A stretch of DNA of 64,000 nt, taken from Saccharicrinis carchari (GTDB taxonomy: Bacteria > Bacteroidota > Bacteroidia > Bacteroidales > Marinilabiliaceae). The stretch lies in NCBI RefSeq assembly GCF_900182605.1, contig NZ_FXTB01000004.1:248001-312000 (forward strand), given 5' to 3'. The notes beneath the pieces are model-generated. The model searched no databases. It saw only the letters and a program-made list of their open reading frames with translations, and had not been told where the DNA came from. Within the stretch, counting starts at the first letter, position 1, and every line of letters starts with the position of its first letter. Positions 1 to 7,868 of this stretch are shown here, piece after piece. A program made the position numbers and the translations under genes.

Positions 1-2483
1 TCCACCAAATTTAAGTACTCATCTCTAAAAGTAAGTAGGGCAGAAGGCTCAATACCCACAATAGGGCACTCAGGTGAAATAATAGGAGCCATCAATTGAA
101 TATTTTCGTTGGCTATCGCTTTGGCTTTTTTTAATAACCCTTTTGAGATATAAGTACGTCCACTACTCAAAAGATCGGGTACCACAACATGATAAGCTAA
201 CTTTTGGAGCAATAATATAGCCTTGATACCAATGTCGCTATCCAAATAATTGGTAAACTCGTCGGCAAAAAAATAAACTATTTTTTGCCTTGTACCTGCT
301 GTTTTGTTTTTTCGAGCCCACTTTTTTACGGATAAGCTGTTCATCCCGGGGATAGAACGTTTGGGACTAAATCCGATAATACGGGGCAGTATATGTTTTA
401 TTACCGGTATTTTAGTGGGTAGATTAAAAAGCCATGGAACCGGCGCAAACAACTTGTTGATGGCCGGCATATATCCTACCAGCAGTGCCGAGGCAGGCTT
501 TCCTTTTTTTGTGTAATAATGGTGCATAAACTCTGCCTTTAGCTTTGCAACATCCACCCCCGAGGGACATTCGGCCTTGCAGGCTTTACACGATAGGCAT
601 AAACTCAGCGCTTCATGAACATCTTCCATGCTAAGCTTATCTGCACTTCTATTTCCGGTAAAATATTCTCTTAAAATATTGGCTCGTCCACGTGTGCTGT
701 GCTTTTCGTCGCGGGTAGCCATATAACTCGGACACATGGTGCCCCCAATCACCTCCGATTTTAAACAATCGCCCGATCCTGAGCATTTTTCGGCTGCACG
801 CAACATTCCCAGCGTGTCGTCCCAACTAAAAATAGTTTTGATTTTTTTTTCTGGATTTGCCGGCCTGTAGCGCAGCGAGGTGTTCATAGGAGGCGTTTTA
901 ACAATTTTATCCGGATTGAAAAGCCCTTGCGGGTCGAAGGCATTTTTTATTCTTATGAACAATGCATAGTTTAAATCACCCACCATAAATGGGATAAACT
1001 CGCCACGCAACCTCCCATCGCCATGCTCACCACTTAAAGATCCATCATATTTTTTAACGATTTTTGCCGTTGCTTTGGCAATTGTTCGAAACAGTTTTAC
1101 ATCCTCAGGATTCTTGAGATTTAAAACCGGCCTCAGGTGTAGTTCGCCGCTTCCTACGTGTGCATAAAAAACACAGTCTTTCCCCAGGCTATCCAACAGT
1201 TCGTTAATTTCATTGGCATAAGCGGGCAAGTCGGAAGGTAACACTGCGGTATCCTCAATTACAGCAACCGGCAGGTCGTCGCCTTTCATATTGGAGAGAA
1301 CACCCAGCCCCGCTTTACGAAAAGCCCATACCTTACCCATGTTTTCGGCATTAATAATGGGGTAGGCATAACCTAAACCCTCACGTTTAAAGTCGGCAAT
1401 TAAGTTTTGTACTTGTTTTTCAAGTTTTGTTAAGCTGTCGTGTGCCAACTCAATGACCAGTATAGCGGCAGGTGTTCCGCTAATAAAAAAGCGGTTGGCT
1501 TGTTGTGCCACACTTTCACCCGCCAGTTCAATTATTTTATCGTCGATAAGCTCAACTGCACGCGGTTGATGCTTTAATGCGGCAATATTGCCGTGCAAGG
1601 ATTCCTGTAAAGAACTGAAATGAACGCATATTAGTGCCTGGTGCTTGGGCGGTGTGGGTACCAGGTTCAGTTTAATTTTACTGGCCAGCATCAGGGTACC
1701 TTCCGACCCGGCTATCAGCTTGCACATGTTAAAGTTATCACCCTCTTCGTTAAAAGGCGACATCCCTGCAAGGTAATCAATGGCATAGCCCGTATTGCGC
1801 CGATGAATATCTATGTGCGGAAATTCCTTTTTTATCTCTTCTATATTGGCGGCATCAGAAAGCATATTTTTTATTTCGCGATAGATATCCCCCTCTAAAC
1901 CTTCTTGCTGACATTTACTCTCGAATTCCCAATTTTGAATTTCTTTAAATAACACCTCTTCGCCATTGGCCAGATAGCCATGCACCTCGAGTAAGTGGTC
2001 GCGGGTGCTGCCATAAACCAGAGAGTGGGATCCACAGGAGTTGTTTCCCATCATACCTCCTATTGTACACCGGTTGGAGGTGGATGTTTCAGGTCCAAAA
2101 AACAATCCGTGGGGAGCCAGGTACTTGTTCAATTCGTCAAGCACAACGCCAGGCTCCACTATCACCCATTTCTCCTCGGTGTTGAGCTCAATAATGTTGT
2201 TCATGTGCTTGCTCATATTCACCACCAATCCCTTGCCAACCACCTGTCCGGCCAGGGAGGTTCCTGCACCACGGGGGATGAGCGCAATTTGATTTTTATA
2301 GGCAAAATCAACAATCAGATTTAGATCCGAGTCGTCGCGTGGCCATACCACGCCCATAGGCTTTTCGCGGTAGGCCGAGGCATCCGTAGCATGCTGGGCG
2401 CGATCCAGATGACGGTAAGAAACTTCGCCTTTTAATAAGGACGAAAGTTGGTTGTAAGGCAGTTGATTTTTTGACAGGACCAT
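1..2483 (-). CDS. FAD-binding and 4Fe-4S-binding oxidoreductase (D-lactate/2-hydroxyacid dehydrogenase-like), 3' end outside the window
   Basis: The reading frame is open from an ATG at 2483 to the window edge (827 full codons), so the protein is truncated by the window rather than broken. The N-terminal part is an FAD_binding_4 (PP-loop) domain with the motif PRGAGTSLAGQ at about residues 70-80, followed by the matching FAD-oxidase C-terminal domain. From about residue 560 there are two clusters of cysteines (CSGSGDC ... MCPSY, and CLSCKACKAECP near residue 635) typical of two 4Fe-4S clusters. This order matches the large YdiJ/GlcD-GlpC-like fusion enzymes that oxidise D-lactate or a related 2-hydroxyacid and pass electrons onward at the membrane. 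The exact substrate cannot be read from the sequence. It is divergent from the small gene at 2925. Family call is firm, substrate is inference. Confidence 0.88.
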   Translation of the reverse strand, partial: MVLSKNQLPYNQLSSLLKGEVSYRHLDRAQHATDASAYREKPMGVVWPRDDSDLNLIVDFAYKNQIALIPRGAGTSLAGQVVGKGLVVNMSKHMNNIIELNTEEKWVIVEPGVVLDELNKYLAPHGLFFGPETSTSNRCTIGGMMGNNSCGSHSLVYGSTRDHLLEVHGYLANGEEVLFKEIQNWEFESKCQQEGLEGDIYREIKNMLSDAANIEEIKKEFPHIDIHRRNTGYAIDYLAGMSPFNEEGDNFNMCKLIAGSEGTLMLASKIKLNLVPTPPKHQALICVHFSSLQESLHGNIAALKHQPRAVELIDDKIIELAGESVAQQANRFFISGTPAAILVIELAHDSLTKLEKQVQNLIADFKREGLGYAYPIINAENMGKVWAFRKAGLGVLSNMKGDDLPVAVIEDTAVLPSDLPAYANEINELLDSLGKDCVFYAHVGSGELHLRPVLNLKNPEDVKLFRTIAKATAKIVKKYDGSLSGEHGDGRLRGEFIPFMVGDLNYALFIRIKNAFDPQGLFNPDKIVKTPPMNTSLRYRPANPEKKIKTIFSWDDTLGMLRAAEKCSGSGDCLKSEVIGGTMCPSYMATRDEKHSTRGRANILREYFTGNRSADKLSMEDVHEALSLCLSCKACKAECPSGVDVAKLKAEFMHHYYTKKGKPASALLVGYMPAINKLFAPVPWLFNLPTKIPVIKHILPRIIGFSPKRSIPGMNSLSVKKWARKNKTAGTRQKIVYFFADEFTNYLDSDIGIKAILLLQKLAYHVVVPDLLSSGRTYISKGLLKKAKAIANENIQLMAPIISPECPIVGIEPSALLTFRDEYLNLV

Positions 2484-2924
2484 GATGTTAAATTTGTTGT
2501 AATATTAAGAAAAATGTTTGTATTAAGGCCGTAAATATGTCCTTGATCATCCTATCCTAATAATGCATCACACAACGTTTGAATGCAGCAATAAAAAATT
2601 CCAGAACACTTTATGGATTACTTAAAATAAACATGCTCACTCAAACATAAAGCAAAAATCTTTAAATGTCGTTATTTATACGGCTAATAATTGAACAAGG
2701 AATTATATTATTTCGCCACCTTCAATCTTCTTTTTTTTATTCTCCGGACACGCTGCATCCAATCCCCTGATCACTTTTTAGGGTATTGCGATGATTTATT
2801 GATTATACCCTGTTTATTTCCCGAATCACAAACAGGGCTTACCTGATTCGCACCTTCAAAAAGGCCAAGCCATAAACAATCCCTTCTTTAAACTGTTTAT
2901 ATAGGGTTATTTAAAAAAGAAAAA
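2484..2924. other. Intergenic region between divergent genes
   Basis: This 441 bp AT-rich stretch separates the divergent oxidase and the small gene at 2925. I see no convincing reading frame in it. It holds interlocking inverted repeats at 2808-2850 (listed separately) and one match to the Bacteroidota -7 box on the minus strand at 2642-2649 (TATGTTTG), which might serve the oxidase but lies about 160 bp from its ATG. Confidence 0.5.
2808..2850 (+). other. Interlocking inverted repeats with H-type pseudoknot geometry
   Basis: CCCTGTTT (2808-2815) is perfectly complementary to AAACAGGG (2830-2837), and CGAATCA (2822-2828), which lies in the loop of that hairpin, is perfectly complementary to TGATTCG (2844-2850) beyond it. 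The connecting pieces are 6, 1 and 6 nt, which is workable for an H-type RNA pseudoknot. It lies 75 nt upstream of the ATG at 2925, so it could be in that gene's leader. It does not match any riboswitch consensus I know. Chance overlap of two operator-like palindromes is the alternative. Confidence 0.4.
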
Positions 2925-3290
2925 ATGGAAAATATAAATATCAAATCACAGCACGGACATTTGTTTACTTGCAACAAATGCAACAAGTTTCATTTTGAAT
3001 TTAACCAAATAGCCATAGATTTTTCATCGGTCAAAGCACTCGAAAACTTCCAGAACTATCTGATAGAAATCAATGGTGAGGAGTTTGAACTTTTAAATAT
3101 CGACACCTTTTACAATCGAAAAATACATATCCCTTTCCCCAATACCGCTATTAAAATGGTGCTTTCGCAGAACGATTTAAAAGAACTTAAAGTTTTGGTA
3201 ACCAATTTTATCAACCATTACAAAAGAGCTCAGGAAGACACCCGTATGCTTAAAAACCTATCGATTATATCAGAAAAGCAACTAAATTAA
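2925..3290 (+). CDS. Conserved hypothetical protein, possibly DUF6686 family
   Basis: A 121-residue soluble protein with no signal peptide or membrane segment. Near the N-terminus it has a CNKC pair (residues about 17-20) followed by FHFEFNQIAIDF, the pattern of a small Bacteroidota family with a Cys-x2-Cys knuckle; I believe this is DUF6686 but cannot confirm it here. No second metal-binding pair is obvious, so metal binding is uncertain. It stands alone, transcribed toward pflB with a 199 bp gap that contains a separate promoter for pflB. Upstream lie an A-rich stretch immediately before the ATG and the pseudoknot-like element. Function is unknown. Confidence 0.75.
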   Translation: MENINIKSQHGHLFTCNKCNKFHFEFNQIAIDFSSVKALENFQNYLIEINGEEFELLNIDTFYNRKIHIPFPNTAIKMVLSQNDLKELKVLVTNFINHYKRAQEDTRMLKNLSIISEKQLN

Positions 3291-3445
3291 CCCCCGGGCG
3301 TATCTTTTAACAAAGATTAGCATTCAGGCAATTCATTACCTATTTTACCTGATTGATACCCATATAAGGGATAAATCGGTATGCACCCAACACCCAAGAA
3401 GCGATATCACAACATGTTGGGGTTTTAATAATGCTTAAATAGCGT

Positions 3446-3453
3446 TACTTTTG
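3446..3453 (+). promoter_or_regulatory. Promoter -7 box for pflB
   Basis: TACTTTTG matches the Bacteroidota housekeeping -7 consensus TAnnTTTG and lies 36 nt before the pflB ATG. A clear -33 TTTG at the usual 19-21 nt spacing is not visible; TTG at 3417-3419 is somewhat too far. Confidence 0.5.
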
Positions 3454-3489
3454 TACCTGAAATTATAAGGTACTAATTATAAAGCAAAC

Positions 3490-5718
3490 ATGGAAACAAA
3501 AGATTTTACCACCGGCAATTGGTGCAAAACCATTGATGTTAGGGATTTTGTGCGATTGAACATATCGCCATATAGCGGTAATTATAATTTTTTACAGGAA
3601 GCAAGCCCAAAAACAAAAAAGCTTTGGGACATTTGTCTGCAAGCCCTTAAAGAGGAACGCGCCAACAATGGCATGCGCAGTGTAGATACAGAAATAGTTT
3701 CAACGATTAGCTCTTTTCCGGCAGGATACATCGATAAGGAGAGCGAGGTAATTGTGGGACTGCAAACCGACCAAGTACTTAAAAGAGCCATGAAACCGTA
3801 CGGCGGTTTTAAGGTAGTGCAGAAGGCACTGTCGGAACACGGACTAAAGCCATCGGACATGATAACCGAAGCTTTTAGCAAATATACCAAAACACATAAC
3901 GATGGCGTTTTTGATGCCTATACCGATGAAATAAGGAAATTCCGCTCTCTCGGATTCCTCACCGGATTGCCCGACAACTATGCGCGCGGTCGTATCATTG
4001 GCGATTACCGCAGGATAGCCCTTTACGGCATCAACCGATTGATAGAATCCAAAAAAGAAGACTTGCAGGGCATTACCGGTCCTATGACGGATGCCACCAT
4101 CCGCTTACGCGAAGAGGTTACAGAGCAAATTAAGGCTTTGCACCAGATGATTGAAATGGGTAAGCAGTACGGTTTGGATTTGTCGCGTCCCGCTACAAAT
4201 GGGCAGGAGGCAGTTCAGTGGACATACATGGCCTATCTGGCAGCCGTAAAGGAGCAGGATGGTGCTGCCATGTCGCTGGGTAGCGTTTCTTCCTTCCTCG
4301 ATATTTACATCGAAAGAGATTTAAAAGCCGGCCTCATCACCGAGCAGGACGCACAGGAATATATCGACCAATTTGTGATGAAACTGCGTATGGTGCGCCA
4401 TCTGCGCATGGAAGCTTACGAACAAATATTTGCCGGCGACCCTACCTGGGTTACCGAATCTATTGGTGGCATGTTGGTTGACGGACGCACCAAGGTAACC
4501 AAGACATCGTTTCGTTTTTTACATACGCTTTATAACCTGGGCCCTTCACCTGAGCCAAACATCACTATTCTTTGGTCCAACAGTCTGCCACAAGGCTTTA
4601 AAGAGTTTTGTGCTAAAGTATCCATCGACACCTCATCTATACAGTACGAAAACGACGATTTGATGCGCTGCCACCGCGATAGCGACGATTATGGTATCGC
4701 CTGTTGTGTTTCGTTTCAGGAACTGGGCAAGCATATCCAATTTTTTGGTGCCCGCACCAATCTGGCCAAAACATTACTGCTAGCGCTAAATGCTGGTCGT
4801 TGCGAAAATACCGGAACACAAATGGTTAAAGGTATCCCGTCTATGGCCAATGACGAATACCTGGATTACGACAAGGTGATGGAAAACTTCAAGATTGCGA
4901 TGCGCGATGTGGCACGTGTATATAATGAGTCGATGAATATTATTCATTACATGCACGATAAGTACTACTACGAAAAAGCACAGATGGCCTTAATTGATAC
5001 CAACCCAAAGATTAATTTGGCTTATGGTATTGCAGGCTTATCCATCGTTGCCGATTCTCTTTCGGCCATCAAACATGCTAAAGTAAAACCGGTGCGCAAC
5101 GAAGATGGTCTGACCGTTGATTTCAAGATTGAAGGCGAATTTCCGAAATACGGAAACGACGACGACCGTGTGGATTTAATAGCCCGCGACATGGTAAATC
5201 ATTTTAGTGAAGAACTGAAAAAGCTTCCCGTATATAAAAATGCCAAACCAACGTTATCGGTACTTACCATCACATCAAATGTTACTTATGGTAGAAAAAC
5301 AGGCGCTACACCCGACGGAAGAGCCCAAGGTATACCCTTTGCCCCGGGTGCTAACCCAATGCACGGGCGCGATACGCATGGTGCAATTGCTTCGTTAAAC
5401 TCCGTAGCTAAAATTGATTATGCCGATTCGCAGGACGGTATTTCAAACACATTCTCCATCGTGCCTAAATCATTAGGACCTAACGAAGAGGAAAGAATCG
5501 CCAACTTGGTAAGTGCACTGGACGGATACTTTGGTAAAAATGCTCAACATCTTAATGTTAATGTGTTGAATCGGGAGTTATTAAAAGATGCCATGGAACA
5601 TCCCGAGGAACATCCGCAGCTCACCATCAGGGTTTCGGGTTATGCCGTTAACTTTACACGCTTGTCGCGCGAGCAACAGCAGGAGGTGCTGTCACGCTCA
5701 TTCCACGATACCATGTAA
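3490..5718 (+). CDS. pflB: Formate C-acetyltransferase (pyruvate formate-lyase)
   Basis: Converts pyruvate and CoA to acetyl-CoA and formate in anaerobic fermentation, in the cytoplasm. The 742-residue protein has the usual PFL length. The two adjacent active-site cysteines are Cys405-Cys406 in the motif IACCVS, and the glycyl-radical site is Gly717 in RVSGYAV near the C-terminus, so all catalytic elements are present. Its activase gene pflA and a formate channel follow on the same strand. A TAnnTTTG promoter box sits just upstream and a strong hairpin lies between pflB and pflA, which suggests pflB can be transcribed on its own or in excess of pflA. Oxygen sensitivity of the radical enzyme implies anaerobic growth capacity. 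Confidence 0.98.
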   Translation: METKDFTTGNWCKTIDVRDFVRLNISPYSGNYNFLQEASPKTKKLWDICLQALKEERANNGMRSVDTEIVSTISSFPAGYIDKESEVIVGLQTDQVLKRAMKPYGGFKVVQKALSEHGLKPSDMITEAFSKYTKTHNDGVFDAYTDEIRKFRSLGFLTGLPDNYARGRIIGDYRRIALYGINRLIESKKEDLQGITGPMTDATIRLREEVTEQIKALHQMIEMGKQYGLDLSRPATNGQEAVQWTYMAYLAAVKEQDGAAMSLGSVSSFLDIYIERDLKAGLITEQDAQEYIDQFVMKLRMVRHLRMEAYEQIFAGDPTWVTESIGGMLVDGRTKVTKTSFRFLHTLYNLGPSPEPNITILWSNSLPQGFKEFCAKVSIDTSSIQYENDDLMRCHRDSDDYGIACCVSFQELGKHIQFFGARTNLAKTLLLALNAGRCENTGTQMVKGIPSMANDEYLDYDKVMENFKIAMRDVARVYNESMNIIHYMHDKYYYEKAQMALIDTNPKINLAYGIAGLSIVADSLSAIKHAKVKPVRNEDGLTVDFKIEGEFPKYGNDDDRVDLIARDMVNHFSEELKKLPVYKNAKPTLSVLTITSNVTYGRKTGATPDGRAQGIPFAPGANPMHGRDTHGAIASLNSVAKIDYADSQDGISNTFSIVPKSLGPNEEERIANLVSALDGYFGKNAQHLNVNVLNRELLKDAMEHPEEHPQLTIRVSGYAVNFTRLSREQQQEVLSRSFHDTM

Positions 5719-5796
5719 ACTTAGCAACTCGATTATACCTTAGATAATAGACTATTTACCTGCTGTTATATAATATTTTCTCAGCACCGTAAATAA

Positions 5797-5839
5797 AAAC
5801 AAAAACATAAGTAGAAAACCTCTACTTATGTTTTTGTTT
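5797..5839 (+). terminator. Hairpin terminator after pflB
   Basis: An 18 bp perfect stem (arms 5797-5814 and 5822-5839) with a 7 nt loop; the distal arm contains a T-rich run (TTTTTGTTT). It lies 78 nt after pflB and 107 nt before pflA, so it could end most pflB transcripts or act as a processing/attenuation point within a pflB-pflA transcript. Confidence 0.7.
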
Positions 5840-5946
5840 ATAAACCTCATTTAATGGCTCTTATCTAAAAGTCTTTTCCCGCAATTGTTAGCAATGTTGC
5901 TTTGCTTCTTATGTATTGTCTCATACCTAAATTTCTATACGTCTAA

Positions 5947-6687
5947 ATGTCTCATACTTTAAAAGTTCACTCTATAGAGTCGTTTGGCACGCACGACGGC
6001 CCGGGAATACGGATGGTCATCTTTTTACAGGGATGTAACCTCAAGTGCTTGTATTGTCACAACCCCGATACCATTGCCCTGCAAGGGGGCACGGAACACC
6101 ATATTGATGAGCTGGTACGTAGAGCCAGGAACATGAAAACATACTTTGGTAAGTTGGGTGGTGTTACTGTTTCGGGAGGCGAACCGCTGCTGCAAAGCAA
6201 AGCCTTGATTCCCTTTTTTAAAGCACTGAAAGAGGCAGATATACATACTAATGTAGACACGAACGGCACGGTGCTCACTTCAGCCACCCGGGAATTGCTG
6301 GATAATTATACCGACCTGATTATGGTGGATATAAAACATACTAACGAACAGGGCTATCGGAAAATTACCGGAGCGCAGGGTTTTGATTTGGCCGAGAAGC
6401 TTATACAACATCGCGAAAAAAGTGCTAAAGCAGCCTGGCTGCGCTATGTCCTTATTCCGGGCTATACCGACGATCCCGAGGAACTTAAAAAATTCGGCGA
6501 ACGTTTTAAAGATTATCAGTGCATCGAGAAGCTGGAGATACAGCCCTACCATCATCTCGGCATACACAAATGGGAATCACTGGGCGAAACCTACCAACTA
6601 AAAGAGGTGCCCGATAATACTCCCGAACAGCTTGAAACTGCCAGAAACATCCTTGAACCCTATTTTAAAGAAGTAAAAATAAACTAG
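5947..6687 (+). CDS. pflA: Pyruvate formate-lyase activating enzyme (radical SAM)
   Basis: Radical SAM enzyme that installs the glycyl radical on PflB using S-adenosylmethionine and a 4Fe-4S cluster. The cluster-binding motif is Cys30-x3-Cys34-x2-Cys37 (CNLKCLYC), preceded by the family-typical FGTHDGPGIR segment, and a SAM-binding glycine-rich stretch VTVSGGEPLL follows. At 246 residues it is full length, matching E. coli PflA. It lies 228 bp downstream of its substrate gene pflB with a terminator hairpin between them, and 115 bp before focA. The assignment to PFL rather than another glycyl-radical enzyme rests on both the sequence and the neighbour. Confidence 0.97.
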   Translation: MSHTLKVHSIESFGTHDGPGIRMVIFLQGCNLKCLYCHNPDTIALQGGTEHHIDELVRRARNMKTYFGKLGGVTVSGGEPLLQSKALIPFFKALKEADIHTNVDTNGTVLTSATRELLDNYTDLIMVDIKHTNEQGYRKITGAQGFDLAEKLIQHREKSAKAAWLRYVLIPGYTDDPEELKKFGERFKDYQCIEKLEIQPYHHLGIHKWESLGETYQLKEVPDNTPEQLETARNILEPYFKEVKIN

Positions 6688-6802
6688 ACCCTTCGGAGGG
6701 CAACAAATTATCATTTACAACACTCAAAATGTTAATTATGCCACGCCAGGAACAACCCCAAGTGGCATCCGGCATTTATTTTATAACTTTCAACTATCAC
6801 CA

Positions 6803-7588
6803 ATGAGCCTATACAATCCCCCCGAAATAATTAAAATTGCAGGCGAAGCAGCTATTGCAAAACACAGCTATTCTACAAGAAAGATATTGACGCTCAGCTT
6901 TTTGGCAGGTGCCTACATATCCTTTGGGGGCTTGCTATCCATACTTATTGGTGGCGGTGTACCCGGACTTGCCGCCGAAAATCCGGGAATTGCCAAATTT
7001 TTATTTGGGGCTGCCTTCCCCGTTGGATTAATGATAGTGGTGATGGCCGGTGCCGAGCTCTTCACCGGTAACAACGCCTATTTTATGCCCAATGTACTTA
7101 GCAAAAAGCAAACCTGGCGGGCACCACTGCGTAACTGGGGCTTAGTTTACCTGGGCAACTTTGCAGGCTCCATCTTTGTGGCCTATTTTCTTACCCACCT
7201 AACAGATGTGGTGGCCCAGCAACCCTGGCAGGAAATGGTACATAATATTGCCATAAGTAAAACATCCAATCCGTTTTATAAAACTTTTTTAAAAGGCATA
7301 GGAGCCAATTGGTTAGTGTGCCTGGCCTTATGGATGGGCATGTCGGCACAGCACACCAGCGGAAAGATATTAGCCATCTGGTGGCCTGTGATGGCTTTTG
7401 TAGTCATGGGTTTTGAACACTCCATCGCCAACATGTTTTTTATCCCACTTGCTATTTACGAAGGCGCCAACCTTACCTGGGTCAGCTTTGTAAGCCATAA
7501 CCTTATCCCTGCAACTCTGGGTAATATTGTGGGAGGAGCCTTTTTTGTGGGTACGCTGTATTGGTATGCATATCAGAAAAAAGCGTAA
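6803..7588 (+). CDS. focA: Formate/nitrite transporter family channel
   Basis: A 261-residue polytopic membrane protein of the FNT family, with about six hydrophobic segments and family motifs such as the GAELFTGN stretch (around residues 84-92) and a conserved NWLVCLALW segment around residue 170. FNT proteins are pentameric channels that pass formate, and in some members nitrite or hydrosulfide. The position right after pflB and pflA argues for formate export and re-import during fermentation, the role of FocA in enterobacteria. The gene order differs from E. coli, where focA precedes pflB. Substrate assignment is from context. Confidence 0.92.
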   Translation: MSLYNPPEIIKIAGEAAIAKHSYSTRKILTLSFLAGAYISFGGLLSILIGGGVPGLAAENPGIAKFLFGAAFPVGLMIVVMAGAELFTGNNAYFMPNVLSKKQTWRAPLRNWGLVYLGNFAGSIFVAYFLTHLTDVVAQQPWQEMVHNIAISKTSNPFYKTFLKGIGANWLVCLALWMGMSAQHTSGKILAIWWPVMAFVVMGFEHSIANMFFIPLAIYEGANLTWVSFVSHNLIPATLGNIVGGAFFVGTLYWYAYQKKA

Positions 7589-7868
7589 ATCATCGCTATA
7601 AATCAACCGGCCTGGCTGAGTAGGATTCTATCTTTTGAGCGACCTTACACTCTTATAGCAAAAGAACGTAAAACGTTGCTGTATTGCCTATTGTTGCATA
7701 CAAATATAATCCTAAAACAGCTTTCGCATAATGGGAAACCTGTGCCTGTTTTGAAAACTAAGGCTTCAAAAAAAACTCGACCAGATTAAATATTAAGGAA
7801 ACATTTTTTTTATATGTGCGTACTAGCTACTTCACTTAACGCCAAATTGAAATAAATCTTTACTATTT

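Noticed and set aside
2041-2292. Plus-strand open frames across 300-2330
   Set aside because: They lie opposite the long FAD/Fe-S oxidase frame on the minus strand, which has full domain motifs; the plus-strand frames show no family pattern.
2642-2649. TATGTTTG on the minus strand as the promoter of the oxidase
   Set aside because: It matches TAnnTTTG but is about 160 bp from the ATG and such octamers are frequent in AT-rich DNA; kept only as a remark.
7666-7678. AACGT-AAA-ACGTT inverted repeat after focA
   Set aside because: Only 5 bp arms and no T-run; likely chance.
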